NCBI RefSeq assembly: GCF_900167055.1
Contig: NZ_FUXP01000002.1
Coordinates: 186,001-250,000 of the forward strand
Origin: Lysobacter spongiicola DSM 21749
GTDB taxonomy: Bacteria; Pseudomonadota; Gammaproteobacteria; Xanthomonadales; Xanthomonadaceae
Length of the DNA: 64,000 nt
Direction: 5' to 3'
The position numbers and the translations under genes were made by a program. Position 1 is the first letter of the stretch. Every line of letters starts with the position of its first letter. This document shows positions 54,457 to 63,166 of this stretch, one piece after another. The notes under the pieces were generated by a model, which was not told the origin of the DNA, searched no databases, and saw only the letters and a program-made list of their open reading frames with translations.

Positions 54457-56496
54457 ATGTCCCATTCCACTTCAGATATCCGCAACGTGGCCCTCGCAGG
54501 CCACGCCGCCGCCGGCAAGACCACCCTGTTCGAAGCCCTGCTGCACGCCGGCGGCGCCATCCAGTCGGCAGGCAGCGTCGAACGCGGCAACACCGTGTCC
54601 GATTTCGATCCGGTCGAGCGACAGCGCGGTCATTCGCTCGACATCGCGATCGCCTCCGTCGACCACGATGGCATGCACCTCAACCTGGTCGATACCCCGG
54701 GCTATCCCGAGTTCCGCGGTCCCGCCCTGTCGGCACTGGCGGCGGTGGAGACCGTCGCCGTGGTCGTGGACGCCGGGAGCGGCGTCGACCACGGCACCCG
54801 GCGGATGATGGAGCACGCTGCAACGCGCGGGCTCTGCCGGGTGCTGGTGGTCAACAAGATCGACCAGGCACCGGACCTGGCCACCGTCCTGGACGATATC
54901 CGCACCTCGCTGGGCGCCCATTGCCTGCCGCTGAACCTGCCCGCCCACGGCGGCACGACGGTGGTGGACTGCCTCGGCAACAGCGAAGGTGACAGCGACC
55001 TGGGGCCGGTCGCGGACTGGCACCAGCGCATCATCGACCAGGTGGTGGAGGTGAGCGAGACCGTCATGGAACGCTACCTCGACCTGGGCGAACAGAGCCT
55101 GTCGGGACAGGAGCTGCACGATGCCTTCGAGCAGTGCCTGCGCGAAGGCCACCTGGTACCCGTGCTGTTCTGCTCGGCGCGCAGCGGAGCCGGGATACGG
55201 GAGATGCTGAATGTCGCGGACAGGTGGTTTCCCAACCCCGGCGAAGCCAATGCCCCGCCGTTCGAAAAAGGCCCCGGGCGGGAGCGTATCCAGGCGGTGC
55301 CGGATGCGGATGCACACGTCATCGCGGATGTGTTCAAGATCATCCATGACCCGTTCGTCGGCAAGCTCGGCGTGTTCCGGGTCTACCAGGGCACGGTGCG
55401 GCGCGACAGCCAGCTCTTCATCGACGACGGCCGCAAGCCATTCAAGGTGGGCCACCTGTTCCGGCTGCAGGGGAAGGACCATGTCGAGATCGACCGCGCG
55501 ATACCGGGCGACATCGCGGCGGTCGCCAAGGTCGAGGAGCTGCATTTCGACGCGGTGCTGCACGACAGCCACGACGAGGACCAGATCCACCTCTCGCCGC
55601 TGGCGTTCCCCAAGCCGATGTTCGGCCTTGCGGTCGAAGCGTCGCGCCGGGGACAGGAGCAGAAGCTCGCCACGGCCCTTCGCAAGCTCGCCGACGAGGA
55701 CCCGTGCTTCCAGGTCGAGCACGAGGAGGAGACCAACGAAACCATCGTCCGCGGCCTGTCGGACCTGCACCTGCGGATCCAGCTCGACCGCCTGCGCGAC
55801 CGCCACGGCATCGAAGTCGGGACCCACCCGCCGCGCATCGCCTATCGCGAAACCATCGGAGCCACCGCGGAGGGCCACCACCGGCACAAGAAGCAGACCG
55901 GCGGCGCCGGCCAATTCGGCGAGGTCTTCCTGCGCGTCGAGCCGCTCCCGCGCGGCGGCGGCTTCGACTTCGTGGATGCGGTCAAGGGTGGTGCGATCCC
56001 CGGGCAGTTCCTGCCCGCGGTGGAGAAAGGCGTGCGGCAGGCGATGAAGGAAGGTGCCGTCGCCGGCTACCCGATGCAGGACCTGCGGGTGGTGGTGCAT
56101 GACGGCAAGCACCACAGCGTCGACAGCAAGGAAGTGGCCTTCATCGCGGCAGGCAGGCGCGCGTTCCTCGACGCGGTGGCCAGGGCACGACCGCAGGTGC
56201 TGGAGCCGGTCGTCGACCTGGAGGTGAGCGTTCCCGAGCAGTACGTCGGCGATATCAGCGGCGGCCTGGCGGGCAGGCGCGCCAGGATCAGCGGCACGGA
56301 CCGGGGGCGATCGGGCGGCATCGTGCTGAAGGCACAGGTACCGCTGTCGGAACTGGACGGCTACGCGACCGAACTCAAGTCGGCCACGGCCGGGCTGGGA
56401 CGCTACTCGCTGGATTTCAGCCACTACGAGCCGGTGCCTGCCCAGCTGCAGAAACAGCTGGTCGCCGAATTCGTGCCCGGGGCGAACGAGGACTGA
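54457..56496 (+). CDS. elongation factor G-like GTPase (EF-G paralogue)
   Basis: A translational GTPase of 679 aa. G1 is GHAAAGKTT (15-23) where true EF-G has HVDAGKTT; the switch segment is RQRGHSLDIA; G3 is DTPGYPEF and G4 NKID. Domains II-V are recognisable (KTGGAGQFGEV, the domain IV/V joint FIAAGRRAFLDAV, SVPEQYVGDISGGLAGRR). Length is slightly below EF-G (about 700). Proteins of this kind are annotated EF-G-like and their role is unclear; some act in ribosome recycling or stress. No ribosomal genes are nearby. Confidence 0.9.
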   Translation: MSHSTSDIRNVALAGHAAAGKTTLFEALLHAGGAIQSAGSVERGNTVSDFDPVERQRGHSLDIAIASVDHDGMHLNLVDTPGYPEFRGPALSALAAVETVAVVVDAGSGVDHGTRRMMEHAATRGLCRVLVVNKIDQAPDLATVLDDIRTSLGAHCLPLNLPAHGGTTVVDCLGNSEGDSDLGPVADWHQRIIDQVVEVSETVMERYLDLGEQSLSGQELHDAFEQCLREGHLVPVLFCSARSGAGIREMLNVADRWFPNPGEANAPPFEKGPGRERIQAVPDADAHVIADVFKIIHDPFVGKLGVFRVYQGTVRRDSQLFIDDGRKPFKVGHLFRLQGKDHVEIDRAIPGDIAAVAKVEELHFDAVLHDSHDEDQIHLSPLAFPKPMFGLAVEASRRGQEQKLATALRKLADEDPCFQVEHEEETNETIVRGLSDLHLRIQLDRLRDRHGIEVGTHPPRIAYRETIGATAEGHHRHKKQTGGAGQFGEVFLRVEPLPRGGGFDFVDAVKGGAIPGQFLPAVEKGVRQAMKEGAVAGYPMQDLRVVVHDGKHHSVDSKEVAFIAAGRRAFLDAVARARPQVLEPVVDLEVSVPEQYVGDISGGLAGRRARISGTDRGRSGGIVLKAQVPLSELDGYATELKSATAGLGRYSLDFSHYEPVPAQLQKQLVAEFVPGANED

Positions 56497-56523
56497 CACC
56501 GCCGCCGCGACACCGCGGGCTAG

Positions 56524-56545
56524 ACGGATGCCTTGACGCATCCGT
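56524..56545. terminator. stem-loop behind the EF-G-like gene
   Basis: ACGGATGC (56524-56531) and GCATCCGT (56538-56545) form a perfect eight-base stem with a six-base loop, 28 bases after the stop. There is no U-tract, so termination is only suggested. Confidence 0.45.
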
Positions 56546-56573
56546 GTCGGGGAGCATGGCTAGGCTGTAACAC

Positions 56574-57173
56574 ATGGCCGAACCCGCAGCACCTGCCCGA
56601 CGCACGCCTGCCGCCCTGAGGCTGCTTGCGAACCTGCTGTTGCTGCTGGGCTTGGCACTGGCCGGCTGGTGGGCGTGGCAGCAGCCGTTCATGGCGAGCC
56701 CCCGGATGTGGTGGGAGATCTCGCGCGCCGATCCGCCAGCCTCCCTGCCGATGCCGGTCGATGGCGTGGCCGCCGGGGACATCGCCGACACCTGGGGCGC
56801 AGCGCGCGGGTCGGGCCGGTCCCATGAAGGCGTGGATATCTTCGCGGCCAGGGGGACAGCGGTACGCAGTACCACGCGCGGCGTGGTCAGTGCGGTGCGC
56901 GATGGCGGACTGGGCGGCAAACAGGTATGGGTGCTCGGCCCCGGCATGGAACGGCATTACTACGCGCACCTCGACGGCTGGGCCGAAGGGCTCGCCGAGC
57001 GCGACGTGGTATTCCCGGGCGACGTGCTCGGCCAGGTCGGCACCAGTGGCAATGCCAAGGGCACGCCACCACACCTGCACTACGGCATCTACGGCGCGGG
57101 CGGAGCGCTGGATCCCCTGCCACGGCTACGCGCGCCGGCCGGACACGACACGGAAGCAGCATCCGCGCGCTAG
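56574..57173 (+). CDS. M23 family peptidase, membrane-anchored
   Basis: A LytM-type zinc peptidase, 199 aa. One N-terminal hydrophobic helix (about 16-36) anchors it, with the catalytic domain in the periplasm. Metal ligands are H84 and D88 (SHEGVDIFA) and H169 (PPHLHYG), with H132 (YYAHLDG) nearby; all core residues are present. So it could cut peptidoglycan cross-links, unlike degenerate activators. Monocistronic or first of a run with the lipoprotein genes 75 bases downstream. Confidence 0.9.
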   Translation: MAEPAAPARRTPAALRLLANLLLLLGLALAGWWAWQQPFMASPRMWWEISRADPPASLPMPVDGVAAGDIADTWGAARGSGRSHEGVDIFAARGTAVRSTTRGVVSAVRDGGLGGKQVWVLGPGMERHYYAHLDGWAEGLAERDVVFPGDVLGQVGTSGNAKGTPPHLHYGIYGAGGALDPLPRLRAPAGHDTEAASAR

Positions 57174-57248
57174 GATCGACCGTCCAGCCCTGACCCCACG
57201 TTCACCCGGACTGCGTACCGTCATCCCCGCCCCCGTACAGGATCGAAC

Positions 57249-57809
57249 ATGCGCAAGGCTCCACTCTTACTACTGGGACTCCTGGCCACGCTGGTCCTGG
57301 CCGGCTGTTCCACGTTGTCGGCGATGGGAGCCCTGCTGGGCAGCCAGGTCACCTTCACCCAGCCACAGCTGCAACGGGCGCTGGACCGGAACTTCCCGAA
57401 GGACTACGAACAACTGGGCGGTACCGTCGCGCTGCGCCTCGGCCAGCCGAGCCTGTCGATCCCCCACGACAGCAGCCGGCTGCGGCTGCAGTTCGAAGTG
57501 GGCCTGATGGCAGGCGGCCGCGCCGTCGGGCAGCCGGGTACCTTCGCATTGAGCAGCGGGCTCCGCTTCGATCCCCGGACCCGCGGGCTGCACCTGCAGG
57601 ACCCGACCATCGAGTCGGTCGACATCCCCGCATGGGGCGGCGCGCTGGACGTGCCTTCGCGCGAGCTGCTGAGCCAGTGGCTGACCGATTACACACGACA
57701 GGAGCCCGTCTACGTGCTGGATGAGAGCCTGCTGCAGCGCATCGGCTCAGACCGCATCGCTTCGACAGGCATCCGGCGTGGCGTCGTGGTCCTGGACCTG
57801 GAGCGCTGA
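57249..57809 (+). CDS. DUF1439-type lipoprotein
   Basis: A 186-residue lipoprotein. The signal ends in the lipobox LVLAGC with Cys20. The body has TFTQPQLQRALDRNFPKDYEQLGGTV and repeated amphipathic beta strands, as in DUF1439 (YceB-like) proteins, possibly lipid-binding. Function unknown. The next lipoprotein gene starts two bases after its stop. Confidence 0.85.
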   Translation: MRKAPLLLLGLLATLVLAGCSTLSAMGALLGSQVTFTQPQLQRALDRNFPKDYEQLGGTVALRLGQPSLSIPHDSSRLRLQFEVGLMAGGRAVGQPGTFALSSGLRFDPRTRGLHLQDPTIESVDIPAWGGALDVPSRELLSQWLTDYTRQEPVYVLDESLLQRIGSDRIASTGIRRGVVVLDLER

Positions 57810-57810
57810 C

Positions 57811-58539
57811 ATGCGTGTTCCCGGCCTTGTCCTCGTCCTTTTCCTGGCGGCCTGTTCGGACCCCGAAGCCGTCACCCGGGATCCGGACGCCCACGCCACC
57901 GACAGCGCGCCGCTGCCCGCGCCGGAGGATGCCCGCGGCGGGGTGACCGGCATGCCCGAGCCGGGTGAACCGGGCCCGCGTGGCATCGCGCTGTCCGAAC
58001 GCGGCGACGAGGCGGATGTGGAGCCGCTGTTCGAGCTGGAAGACGGCACCGGCCCGGATGGGCAGGCCCTGCCGTCCCCCGACGGGACGGCCGTCATCAT
58101 CGGCGGGGACGGCGATGCGGAGGCACCGGGAATGGTCGCCGCTGACGGTACCGGTTTCGTGGATGACGTCGGCTACGCCCCGCCACCACCCGCTGGCGCG
58201 GATCCGGCCGCCGCGGGCACGGTCGTACAGTCCTACTACGGCGCCATCGACTCCGGCGACCATGCCACCGCCCATGGGTTGTGGGCGGACGGCGGGCGTG
58301 CCAGCGGCCAGTCGCTCGAGCAGTTCAGGGATGGCTTCAGCCGCACCAGCGGGATCTCGGTCGAGATCACGGGCCAGCCGGAAGCTTCCGGCGGCGACCG
58401 CGCCCGTGTACCCGTGGCAGTCGCCAGTACCACCGACAGCGGCGAGGTGCGCCGGTTCGCCGGGACCTACACGCTGTCCCGCGAGGGTGACGGCGACTGG
58501 CGCATCGTGGCGGCCGACCTTCGCGAAGTGCAGCACTGA
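57811..58539 (+). CDS. putative lipoprotein, unknown family
   Basis: A 242-residue protein with a short signal and lipobox FLAAC (Cys15). Residues 20-130 are acidic, Pro/Gly-rich and probably disordered. A C-terminal domain (about 130-242) has VVQSYYGAIDSGDHATAHGLW and YTLSREGDGDWRIVAADLREV, which resembles NTF2-like/SnoaL or DUF4878 folds. It follows the DUF1439 gene by two bases and is probably cotranscribed. Confidence 0.72.
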   Translation: MRVPGLVLVLFLAACSDPEAVTRDPDAHATDSAPLPAPEDARGGVTGMPEPGEPGPRGIALSERGDEADVEPLFELEDGTGPDGQALPSPDGTAVIIGGDGDAEAPGMVAADGTGFVDDVGYAPPPPAGADPAAAGTVVQSYYGAIDSGDHATAHGLWADGGRASGQSLEQFRDGFSRTSGISVEITGQPEASGGDRARVPVAVASTTDSGEVRRFAGTYTLSREGDGDWRIVAADLREVQH

Positions 58540-58544
58540 CCACG

Positions 58545-59024
58545 GTGCCAGACGGGATCATCGCTACGTCGGCCCCGGCCGATGCCATGCCGCCGCGCAT
58601 CGTGCTCGACACCAACGTCTGGCTCGACCTGCTGGTGTTCGACAACCCACGCCGGGCGGAGCTGCGCGAAGCGATGCACCTGGGCGAGGTGCTTGCCGTC
58701 ACCAACGCGGCCTGCCGGGAAGAGTGGATACGGGTGCTGCGCTACCCGATCCTGCGGCTGGATCCACCCGCTATCGAATCGCTGGAACAGGCGTTCGACG
58801 CGATCGCCCATGACTGGTCGGCAGCGGGCACCGAGGAACCCGGTCTGCCACGCTGCAGCGACCCCGACGACCAGAAGTTCCTGCAGCTCGCGCACGATGC
58901 GGGCGCCCGCTGGCTGCTCAGCCGCGACCGCGCGGTGCTGGCGCTCGCCCGCCGCTGCCGTCGCGAGGGCCGGTTCGCGATCCTGCCGCCGGAAGCCTGG
59001 CCCTCCCCGGCTGGAACCTCATAG
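58545..59024 (+). CDS. PIN-domain protein (putative toxin-type RNase, PF13470-like)
   Basis: A PIN fold of about 159 aa. The acidic residues sit in VLDTNVWLDLL, NAACREEW, DPDDQKFLQLA and SRDRAVL, the four usual metal positions. It could be a VapC-like RNase, but no antitoxin gene is next to it. It follows the lipoprotein gene by five bases, an unusual place for a toxin. The start is GTG 58545 or ATG 58587. Its 3' end overlaps the DUF5916 gene by six bases, tail to tail. Confidence 0.8.
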   Translation: MPDGIIATSAPADAMPPRIVLDTNVWLDLLVFDNPRRAELREAMHLGEVLAVTNAACREEWIRVLRYPILRLDPPAIESLEQAFDAIAHDWSAAGTEEPGLPRCSDPDDQKFLQLAHDAGARWLLSRDRAVLALARRCRREGRFAILPPEAWPSPAGTS

Positions 59025-61258
59025 CTCGAAGCGGTAGCTCAGCTTGACCAGCAGTTGCTCGCTGTCGCGCAGGTGGAAGCTCTCGCCCAGCTGGCGGTCC
59101 GGATCCACCGAGAACTCGTCGAACATGTAGCCGCCGCGTCCGTACACCACGTAGAGATCGGACAGGGGTGCCAGCATGTAGCGGTAGCGCACCTGGAAAC
59201 CCATGTTGCGCAGGCTGAAGTCGTCTACCTGGTGGTCGCCAACCGGTTCGACCACCGTCGCCCGCCGGTCCGGGCCGACCACCACCGCCTCCTGCAATTG
59301 CGCATCCAGCCGATCGCCTGCAGTTTCACCCGCAGCTCCTGGCGCTGCCCGATGCTCCAGGCCAGGCCGGCATCGAATTGCAGGTAGCGCTGCTCGAACC
59401 GCCCGACCAGGTTGTCGCGCTGCCAGACCAGCCAGTCCGGCGTGTATTCGGCGTAGGCGCCAACGAAGGCGTTGAGCGAGTCGCTGAAGTAGTAGGTCGG
59501 CTGGAACTGGACGCTGTAGCCGACCTTGTCGTTTCCGGCCAACCCGCCGCTTCCGGCCCACAGGTCGACTTCCCAGCTCCAGTCGGCCTTGCGCGGCCGG
59601 AACCGCTCCCAGGACAGGCTGAAGTTGCCCGGACGATGGAGCGCATGCCCGCCCCGTGTCAGCAGGTCGTCGTGGGCGGGCGCATTGAGGTTGAGCTGCA
59701 GGTACTCGTTGCCGCCGTCGCGGCGGTCACTCTGCCGGATCAGCCGAAGCTGGCGCTGCAGGCGCAGGCCGTCGTCGTTGTCCATCCCGATGATCCGGCC
59801 GCGGTAATCATGGGACGCGTAGGCCGACGCCTCGGGCTGGTTGGCCATCCGGCGGCTGAGTTGCCAGTGGCCGTAGTTGAGGTTGTTGCGAGAGAGGTAG
59901 CCGAAGTCGTTGACCTGCAGGTCGTCACCGAAGTGCATGGCGAGCCACTGCTGGCGCCAGCCATCGCCCATTTCGTAGTCGACCACGGTGGTGGCACCGC
60001 TGCCGCGGGTGGTGGTGCCATCCTGTTCGATGTCGCTGCCGACCATGGTGCTGGTGACGGTCAGCGAATCGGTCGGCTGCCAGCGATGATCGACCCCGAG
60101 TACCCTCGCCTCCCGGTCCAGCCACGGGCGTAGCACCTGCGTCGCCAGCAGGCCGATGTTCTGCCGCGCGAAGTCGTGGTTGAGCCGCAGTGCGCGGAAG
60201 GAACGTCCCGCATCGCCCTCCTCCTCGGCCGCCATCAGGCCGTAGTTCATGCCGCCGAGGCTGCCGTTGAGCTTGACCGCGGCGTCGATGCTGGCCGCAC
60301 CACTGCCGTCATCGGCCAGTCCGCCCACGCGCCGGGTGTAGATCAACTGGCTGTTGTCGAGCAGCATCCCGAAGTTGAAGATGCCCTGGTTCTCGGTGAA
60401 GAACGGACGCTTGTCGCTGAAGAAGGTTTCCTCGGCGCCGAAGTTCACCACCAGGTCGTCGCTCTCGACCTGGCCGAAGTCGGGGTTGATCGTCGCGGTC
60501 AGCTGGGTCTGTCCGTTGGGTTTCCAGAAGATGTCGGCACCGGCATCGAACTCGCTGTCCCCGCCGATGTTGTCGTGCACGCCCACCACGTACGGCGTCA
60601 CCGCCAGCAGCGACTGGCTGAAGGCGGGCAACTCGACCCGGTTGAACTCCGATAGGAAGCGCGGCCGCACCCAGCTCGCCGTTGGCCACGCCACGCGCTC
60701 GCCGGTGGAGCCGATCACGCGGTCCAGGTAGAGGCCGATGGTGCGGGTGCCGCCATCGGCCTTGCGCATCGGCGCGATGTACCACGGGATCAGGAACTCG
60801 GCGCTCCAGCCCGCTTCATCTTCCATCGATGCGTACTGCCAGTTGCCGTCCCAGTCGTTGTTGAAGTTGCCCTCGTTGGTCACGACCTCGTCGGCAATAC
60901 CGCCTGCCAGGGTGATCATGAAGTCGTAGCCGGTGCGGCCGTCACCGTCGAAATCGACGATCACGTTGACCCGGTCCAGCTGCCCGCCCTCGTCGCGACG
61001 CGTGCGCTGGCGGGTGCGCTCCACGCCCGGCGGCTGGATGTTGCGGAAGGCCACCGCCAGCCCCTCGGGCGTCGATTTGACCCACGCCTCGGTCGGATAC
61101 GGCGAGGCCTCCAGCGACAGCGGTTGGGTCAGGCGGAAATCGGTGATGTGCCGGGCACCCTCCCATTCCACCGGATCGATCCTGCCGTCGACCTCGATGG
61201 CTGCGGCCGGCAGGGCCACCAGGGCCGGTAGCAGGAGGGCGACCGGGGACAGGCGCAT
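59019..61258 (-). pseudogene. DUF5916 outer-membrane-type protein with CBM9-like N-domain, single-base frameshift near 59310
   Basis: Intended product is about 746 aa. A signal peptide ending LPAAA leads to a CBM9-like domain (VDGRIDPVEWEGA, VIVDFDGDGRTGYDF) and a long beta-rich DUF5916 region (FFSDKRPFFTENQGIFNF, LIYTRRVGG). The frame reading LRVKLQAIG is lost near 59310. The sequence resumes in another frame (LDAQLQEAVVVGPDR) and runs to a barrel-like end LLVKLSYRFEL at 59019. One missing base in 59309-59312 restores a continuous product, and 2240 bases plus one is divisible by three. Without it, translation reads off-frame to 59225. It may be a real mutation or a sequencing error. Confidence 0.8.
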
Positions 61259-61376
61259 TCGGCGGCTCGGTGCGGGATGGCCGGGCAGACTACCGGCATC
61301 CGGCCGGGCAGCCGAATGGCGGAAGTCATGTAAACCGGCGGGGGCCCGCCCGCATCGGGCGCTGCGAGGGCCGGCC

Positions 61377-61400
61377 TGTAGGAGCGGCTTCAGCCGCGAT
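61377..61400 (+). repeat. REP-like element, pair 1 left copy
   Basis: A 24-base element beginning TGTAGGAGCGGCTTCAGCCG and ending CGAT, itself able to fold (CGGCTTCAGCCG). It is a perfect inverted copy of 61476-61499. Located between the DUF5916 gene start and the dehydrogenase stop. This sequence type is a common intergenic REP in xanthomonads and pseudomonads. Confidence 0.9.
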
Positions 61401-61475
61401 TCGACCCACGGATACCGTGGCAGGAGCAGACGAGAGGGGGCTCCACCGGATTGGGATCCTGTTCCCCGGATCACG

Positions 61476-61499
61476 ATCGCGGCTGAAGCCGCTCCTACA
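61476..61499 (-). repeat. REP-like element, pair 1 right copy
   Basis: Perfect inverted copy of 61377-61400 with a 75-base spacer between them. With the flanking bases it shares 31 identical positions with the left copy of pair 2 (from GCTTC before the element to CG after it). Confidence 0.9.
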
Positions 61500-61529
61500 G
61501 AAGCCCGGCCAAGCGCACTCCTCCGCCCG

Positions 61530-62312
61530 CTACTGCATATGCCAGCCGTGGCTGACCACGAAGCTCTGGCCGGTCAGCGCCGCCGTAGGGAACTCGGCAA
61601 GGAAGCGCACGCACTGCGCCACGTCCTCGACGGTGGTGAAAATGCCATCGACGGTGTTGCCCAGCATCACCCGGCTCACCACTTCCTCTTCGCTGATACC
61701 CAGCTCGCGCGCCTGCTCGGGGATCTGCCGGTCCACCAGCGGCGTGCGCACGAATCCCGGACAGACCACGTGGCTGCGCACGCCGTGCTTCGCACCTTCC
61801 TTGGCCAGCGTGCGCGACAGCCCCAGCAGGCCGTGCTTGGCGGTCACGTAGGGCGCCTTCAGGGGCGAAGCCTGGTGGGAGTGCACCGAGCCCATGTAGA
61901 CCACGGTGCCGCGGCCCTTCGCATACATGTGCGGCAATGCGGCGCGGGAGGTCAGGAACGCGCCGTCCAGGTGGATGGCGAGCATCTTCTTCCAGTCCGC
62001 GTAGCTGAACTCGTGGATCGGATTGACGATCTGGATGCCGGCATTCGACACCAGGATGTCCAGCCCGCCAAGCGCCTCCACCACACGGGCGGTACCGTCA
62101 TTGACCGCGGCTTCGTCGGTCACGTCCATGGCCACGCCGATCGCGCGTCCACCCGCCTGCTCGATCTCTGCGGCAACCGCGTTGGCGCCATCGGGATTGA
62201 TGTCGGCGATCGCGACCGCGGCGCCGGCACGCGCCAGCTCGAAGGCGATTTCCCTGCCGATGCCGCTGGCGGCGCCGGTGACGAGGGCGACCTGGCCGGT
62301 GATGGGGGTCAT
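61530..62312 (-). CDS. 3-hydroxybutyrate dehydrogenase-type SDR
   Basis: NAD-dependent short-chain dehydrogenase, 260 aa. It has cofactor motif TGAASGIG (12-19), NNAG-equivalent SNAG, and catalytic Ser142 ([17 protein letters not shown]), Tyr155 and Lys159 (YVTAKHG). The segment [19 protein letters not shown] and the end [13 protein letters not shown] fit D-3-hydroxybutyrate dehydrogenases, which oxidise 3-hydroxybutyrate to acetoacetate. No PHB genes are in view. It is flanked on both sides by REP pairs. Confidence 0.88.
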   Translation of the reverse strand: MTPITGQVALVTGAASGIGREIAFELARAGAAVAIADINPDGANAVAAEIEQAGGRAIGVAMDVTDEAAVNDGTARVVEALGGLDILVSNAGIQIVNPIHEFSYADWKKMLAIHLDGAFLTSRAALPHMYAKGRGTVVYMGSVHSHQASPLKAPYVTAKHGLLGLSRTLAKEGAKHGVRSHVVCPGFVRTPLVDRQIPEQARELGISEEEVVSRVMLGNTVDGIFTTVEDVAQCVRFLAEFPTAALTGQSFVVSHGWHMQ

Positions 62313-62419
62313 GGGGAGCTCCGCTGCAAGGGTCTGCCGCCGATGTTACCGGCGGGCGGGGGACGGATGCGGGCACCGCCCCTGCACCTTGGTCCAATAG
62401 GCCCGGCCCCACCCGCTTC

Positions 62420-62443
62420 TGTAGGAGCGGCTTCAGCCGCGAT
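62420..62443 (+). repeat. REP-like element, pair 2 left copy
   Basis: The same 24-base element as 61377-61400, identical in every base. It lies between the dehydrogenase start and the SET gene stop, in inverted pair with 62473-62496. Confidence 0.9.
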
Positions 62444-62472
62444 CGGAAGTCGGCGGCCCCATGAAGGGTCGG

Positions 62473-62496
62473 ATCGCGGCTGAAGCCGCTCCTACA
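62473..62496 (-). repeat. REP-like element, pair 2 right copy
   Basis: Perfect inverted copy of the left element with a 29-base spacer. The two arms can form a 24-bp cruciform or, in RNA, a long hairpin that could end the SET transcript. Confidence 0.9.
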
Positions 62497-62531
62497 AGTG
62501 CCCAGCCCCGAGACGCGCGCTAACCGCGGGC

Positions 62532-63011
62532 TCAGGCCTTCTTCTTGCGCTTGGGCTGCAGCATGGTGCCGGTGCAGTCCTTCGCGCCGCAGCGGCACTC
62601 CCAGATCTTCTTCATTCGCGGCGTGTGCGCTTCGGCCAGGGTGATGCCGTAGTTGTAGGACAGCTCCTCGCCGGGCTTGATGTTGCGAATCGCCTCGATG
62701 AACACCCGGTCCTTGCGGCGGTCCTCGCCATCGTGTTCTTCCATCACCGCTTCGCAGTTGGGCTTGCAACTGTGGTTGATCCAGCGCGCGATGCCGCCTT
62801 CGTAGTTGGCGTCGATGACGTATTCGTCGTTGAGCGTGAACAGGAAGGTGTGCCCGGAATCAGCGTCGCCGGTGTCGCCCGCGTCGACGTCTTCATGGGT
62901 GCGGCGGCGGCCCTTGTACTCGATGATGCGCTCCCCTTTGGCGATCGGTTCGAGGGCGAATACACCGTTGCCATGGATGGCGGAGCGACGGGCGGCGACT
63001 TTACGCGGCAT
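62532..63011 (-). CDS. small SET-domain protein lysine methyltransferase-like
   Basis: A 159-residue, almost pure SET domain. The start region AIHGNGVFALEPIAKGERIIEYKG is typical. The SAM/knot motifs are RWINHSCKPNCE (76-87) and ELSYNYG (116-122). A post-SET zinc-type triad follows with C139, C141 and C146 (ECRCGAKDCTGTM), ending in a lysine-rich tail. Bacterial SET proteins exist in several phyla; targets are mostly unknown, and histone-like or ribosomal proteins are guesses. The ATG at 63011 gives MPRKVAARR; the upstream frame is not needed. Confidence 0.88.
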   Translation of the reverse strand: MPRKVAARRSAIHGNGVFALEPIAKGERIIEYKGRRRTHEDVDAGDTGDADSGHTFLFTLNDEYVIDANYEGGIARWINHSCKPNCEAVMEEHDGEDRRKDRVFIEAIRNIKPGEELSYNYGITLAEAHTPRMKKIWECRCGAKDCTGTMLQPKRKKKA

Positions 63012-63134
63012 GCGGATTTTCCAGCAGGAGTGATGCCGCATTGTGCCGGATGCGCCCGCTGGCGAGACGGCGCCCCGTGGACGAGGCGGATGAATCGCCC
63101 TGCGCCACCCTGCTTGGCCCGGCCGGCGATAATC

Positions 63135-63153
63135 CGTACAATTCCGGTACGAA
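63135..63153 (+). promoter_or_regulatory. promoter and candidate operator of the suf regulator
   Basis: TACAAT (63135-63140) is a good -10 box. It overlaps the inverted repeat AATTC-N6-GAATT (63138-63153). The start codon is 14 bases further on. Placement over -10 and start site suits autorepression by the Fe-S Rrf2 protein encoded next. Confidence 0.5.
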
Positions 63154-63166
63154 TTAGGGCCTCCCC

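Noticed and set aside
54472-56541. A 689-codon open frame on the minus strand
   Set aside because: Antisense shadow of the EF-G-like gene.
61377-62496. CRISPR array
   Set aside because: There are four repeat copies, but they are inverted pairs with unequal spacers and enclose a whole gene. This is a REP arrangement and no cas genes are present.
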